DNA from: Balneolaceae bacterium
GTDB taxonomy: Bacteria; Bacteroidota; Rhodothermia; Balneolales; Balneolaceae
Assembly (NCBI GenBank): GCA_007129085.1
Contig: SKWF01000207.1
Coordinates: forward strand, 1 to 5,943
DNA: 5,943 nt
Direction of reading: 5' to 3'
Shown: in pieces, positions 5,718 through 5,943 of the stretch
How the letters are laid out: every line of letters begins with the position of its first letter
Numbering within the stretch: the first letter of the stretch is position 1
Made by a program: the position numbers and the translations under genes
Notes under the pieces: model-generated
What the model was told of the DNA's origin: nothing
Database searches by the model: none
The model's input: only the letters and a program-made list of their open reading frames with translations

Positions 5718-5760
5718 AAAGGTGGGCAGCATTGTGTTGTCCACCTTTATTTTTTTATCT
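5718..5760 (+). terminator. Rho-independent terminator after the lipoprotein gene
   Basis: AAAGGTGGGCAGC (5718-5730) pairs with GTTGTCCACCTTT (5736-5748) around a 5-nt loop. The stem is 13 bp long with two G-U pairs and is followed directly by an A and a T-rich run (ATTTTTTTAT). It begins 37 nt after the lipoprotein stop codon and separates that transcript from the LacI-type gene, which therefore probably has its own promoter. Confidence 0.92.
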
Positions 5761-5783
5761 GAGATTTTTTAAGCATTCTATCG

Positions 5784-5798
5784 ATGTCTAAAAGACAT
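5784..5798. promoter_or_regulatory. Short perfect inverted repeat in the leader of the LacI-type gene
   Basis: ATGTCT and AGACAT are separated by AAA, a 15-bp symmetrical site ending 27 nt before the proposed TTG start. It differs from the LacI-type operators, so it could bind another dimeric regulator or form a small mRNA hairpin. TATAAC at 5800-5805, a possible -10 element, is adjacent. Six-base arms occur by chance fairly often, so confidence is low. Confidence 0.3.
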
Positions 5799-5825
5799 TT
5801 ATAACAGGAACTTAATGCAACTATT

Positions 5826-5943
5826 TTGGCAAAAACGATATATGATATAGCACAGGCTGCAGGGGTTAGTATTGCAACGGTTTCGAGGGTTTTTAATGCC
5901 GGGGATAGAGTAAAAGACTCAACACGCGAAAAAGTATTGAAGA
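5826..5943 (+). CDS. LacI-family transcriptional regulator, N-terminal DNA-binding part (3' end outside window)
   Basis: Thirty-nine codons are visible before the window ends. The translation begins MAKTIYDIAQAAGVS, the standard LacI-family opening, and continues with the recognition helix VSIATVSRVFN and the third helix (DSTREKVLK). The pair Ile-Ala at the start of the recognition helix is close to the Met-Ala of CcpA, which reads cre-type sites, and fits the TGTAAGCGCTTACA site upstream. The family joins this domain to a periplasmic-binding-protein-like sugar sensor, here off the window. The start is inferred to be TTG at 5826: an in-frame stop lies at 5802-5804, no in-frame ATG occurs between, and TTG gives exactly the family N-terminus. 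An ATG at 5815 is in another frame and stops at 5850. It probably controls the alpha-glucan genes here; the effector is unknown. Confidence 0.92.
   Translation, partial: MAKTIYDIAQAAGVSIATVSRVFNAGDRVKDSTREKVLK

Noticed and set aside
5802..5850. Frameshift (pseudogene) at the start of the LacI-type gene, suggested by the out-of-frame ATG at 5815
   Set aside because: Starting at TTG 5826 gives exactly the usual family N-terminus (MAKTIYDIA), so no frameshift is needed.

Overview
The window looks like a chromosomal segment of a marine or halophilic member of the Bacteroidota/Balneolota/Rhodothermota group. This is inferred from several features: a Bacteroidetes-style GH13 amylase end, a rhomboid with the C-terminal extension common in that group, general lack of Shine-Dalgarno sites, one TAnnTTTG-type promoter element, a very acidic secreted lipoprotein and moderate GC. 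Balneolaceae is my best guess, but it is not proven. All seven genes lie on the + strand, and both edges cut through a gene.

Layout: (1) 1-510, the 3' end of an alpha-amylase-family (GH13) glycoside hydrolase. (2) 582-2072, a complete CrtI/CrtD/CrtISO-family FAD oxidoreductase, probably acting on a carotenoid. (3) 2081-2710 and 2723-3574, two tandem intramembrane rhomboid proteases, both with intact catalytic residues; the second carries a charged cytosolic tail with a small extra domain. (4) 3656-4888, ispG, the [4Fe-4S] enzyme of the MEP isoprenoid pathway. (5) 4889-5170, a regulatory intergenic region with two LacI/CcpA-type operator sequences and a long imperfect inverted repeat. (6) 5171-5680, a small, extremely acidic lipoprotein that resembles a starch-binding beta-sandwich module, followed by a strong rho-independent terminator. 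(7) 5826-5943, the DNA-binding N-terminus of a LacI-family regulator, cut by the window end.

How they fit together: the amylase, the lipoprotein and the LacI-type regulator, with operators that suit its recognition helix, suggest an alpha-glucan (starch/maltodextrin) utilisation region. The middle genes (carotenoid oxidoreductase, rhomboids, ispG) look like resident genes. The CrtI-like gene and the two rhomboids are separated by only 8 and 12 nt and probably form one transcription unit. IspG makes the isoprenoid precursor that carotenoid enzymes ultimately use, but this proximity may be coincidental.

I see no RNA gene, CRISPR array, insertion sequence or obvious novel defence or biosynthetic system. 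The most informative items are the operator pair with its probable regulator, the acidic lipoprotein, the paired rhomboids and the compact form of IspG.
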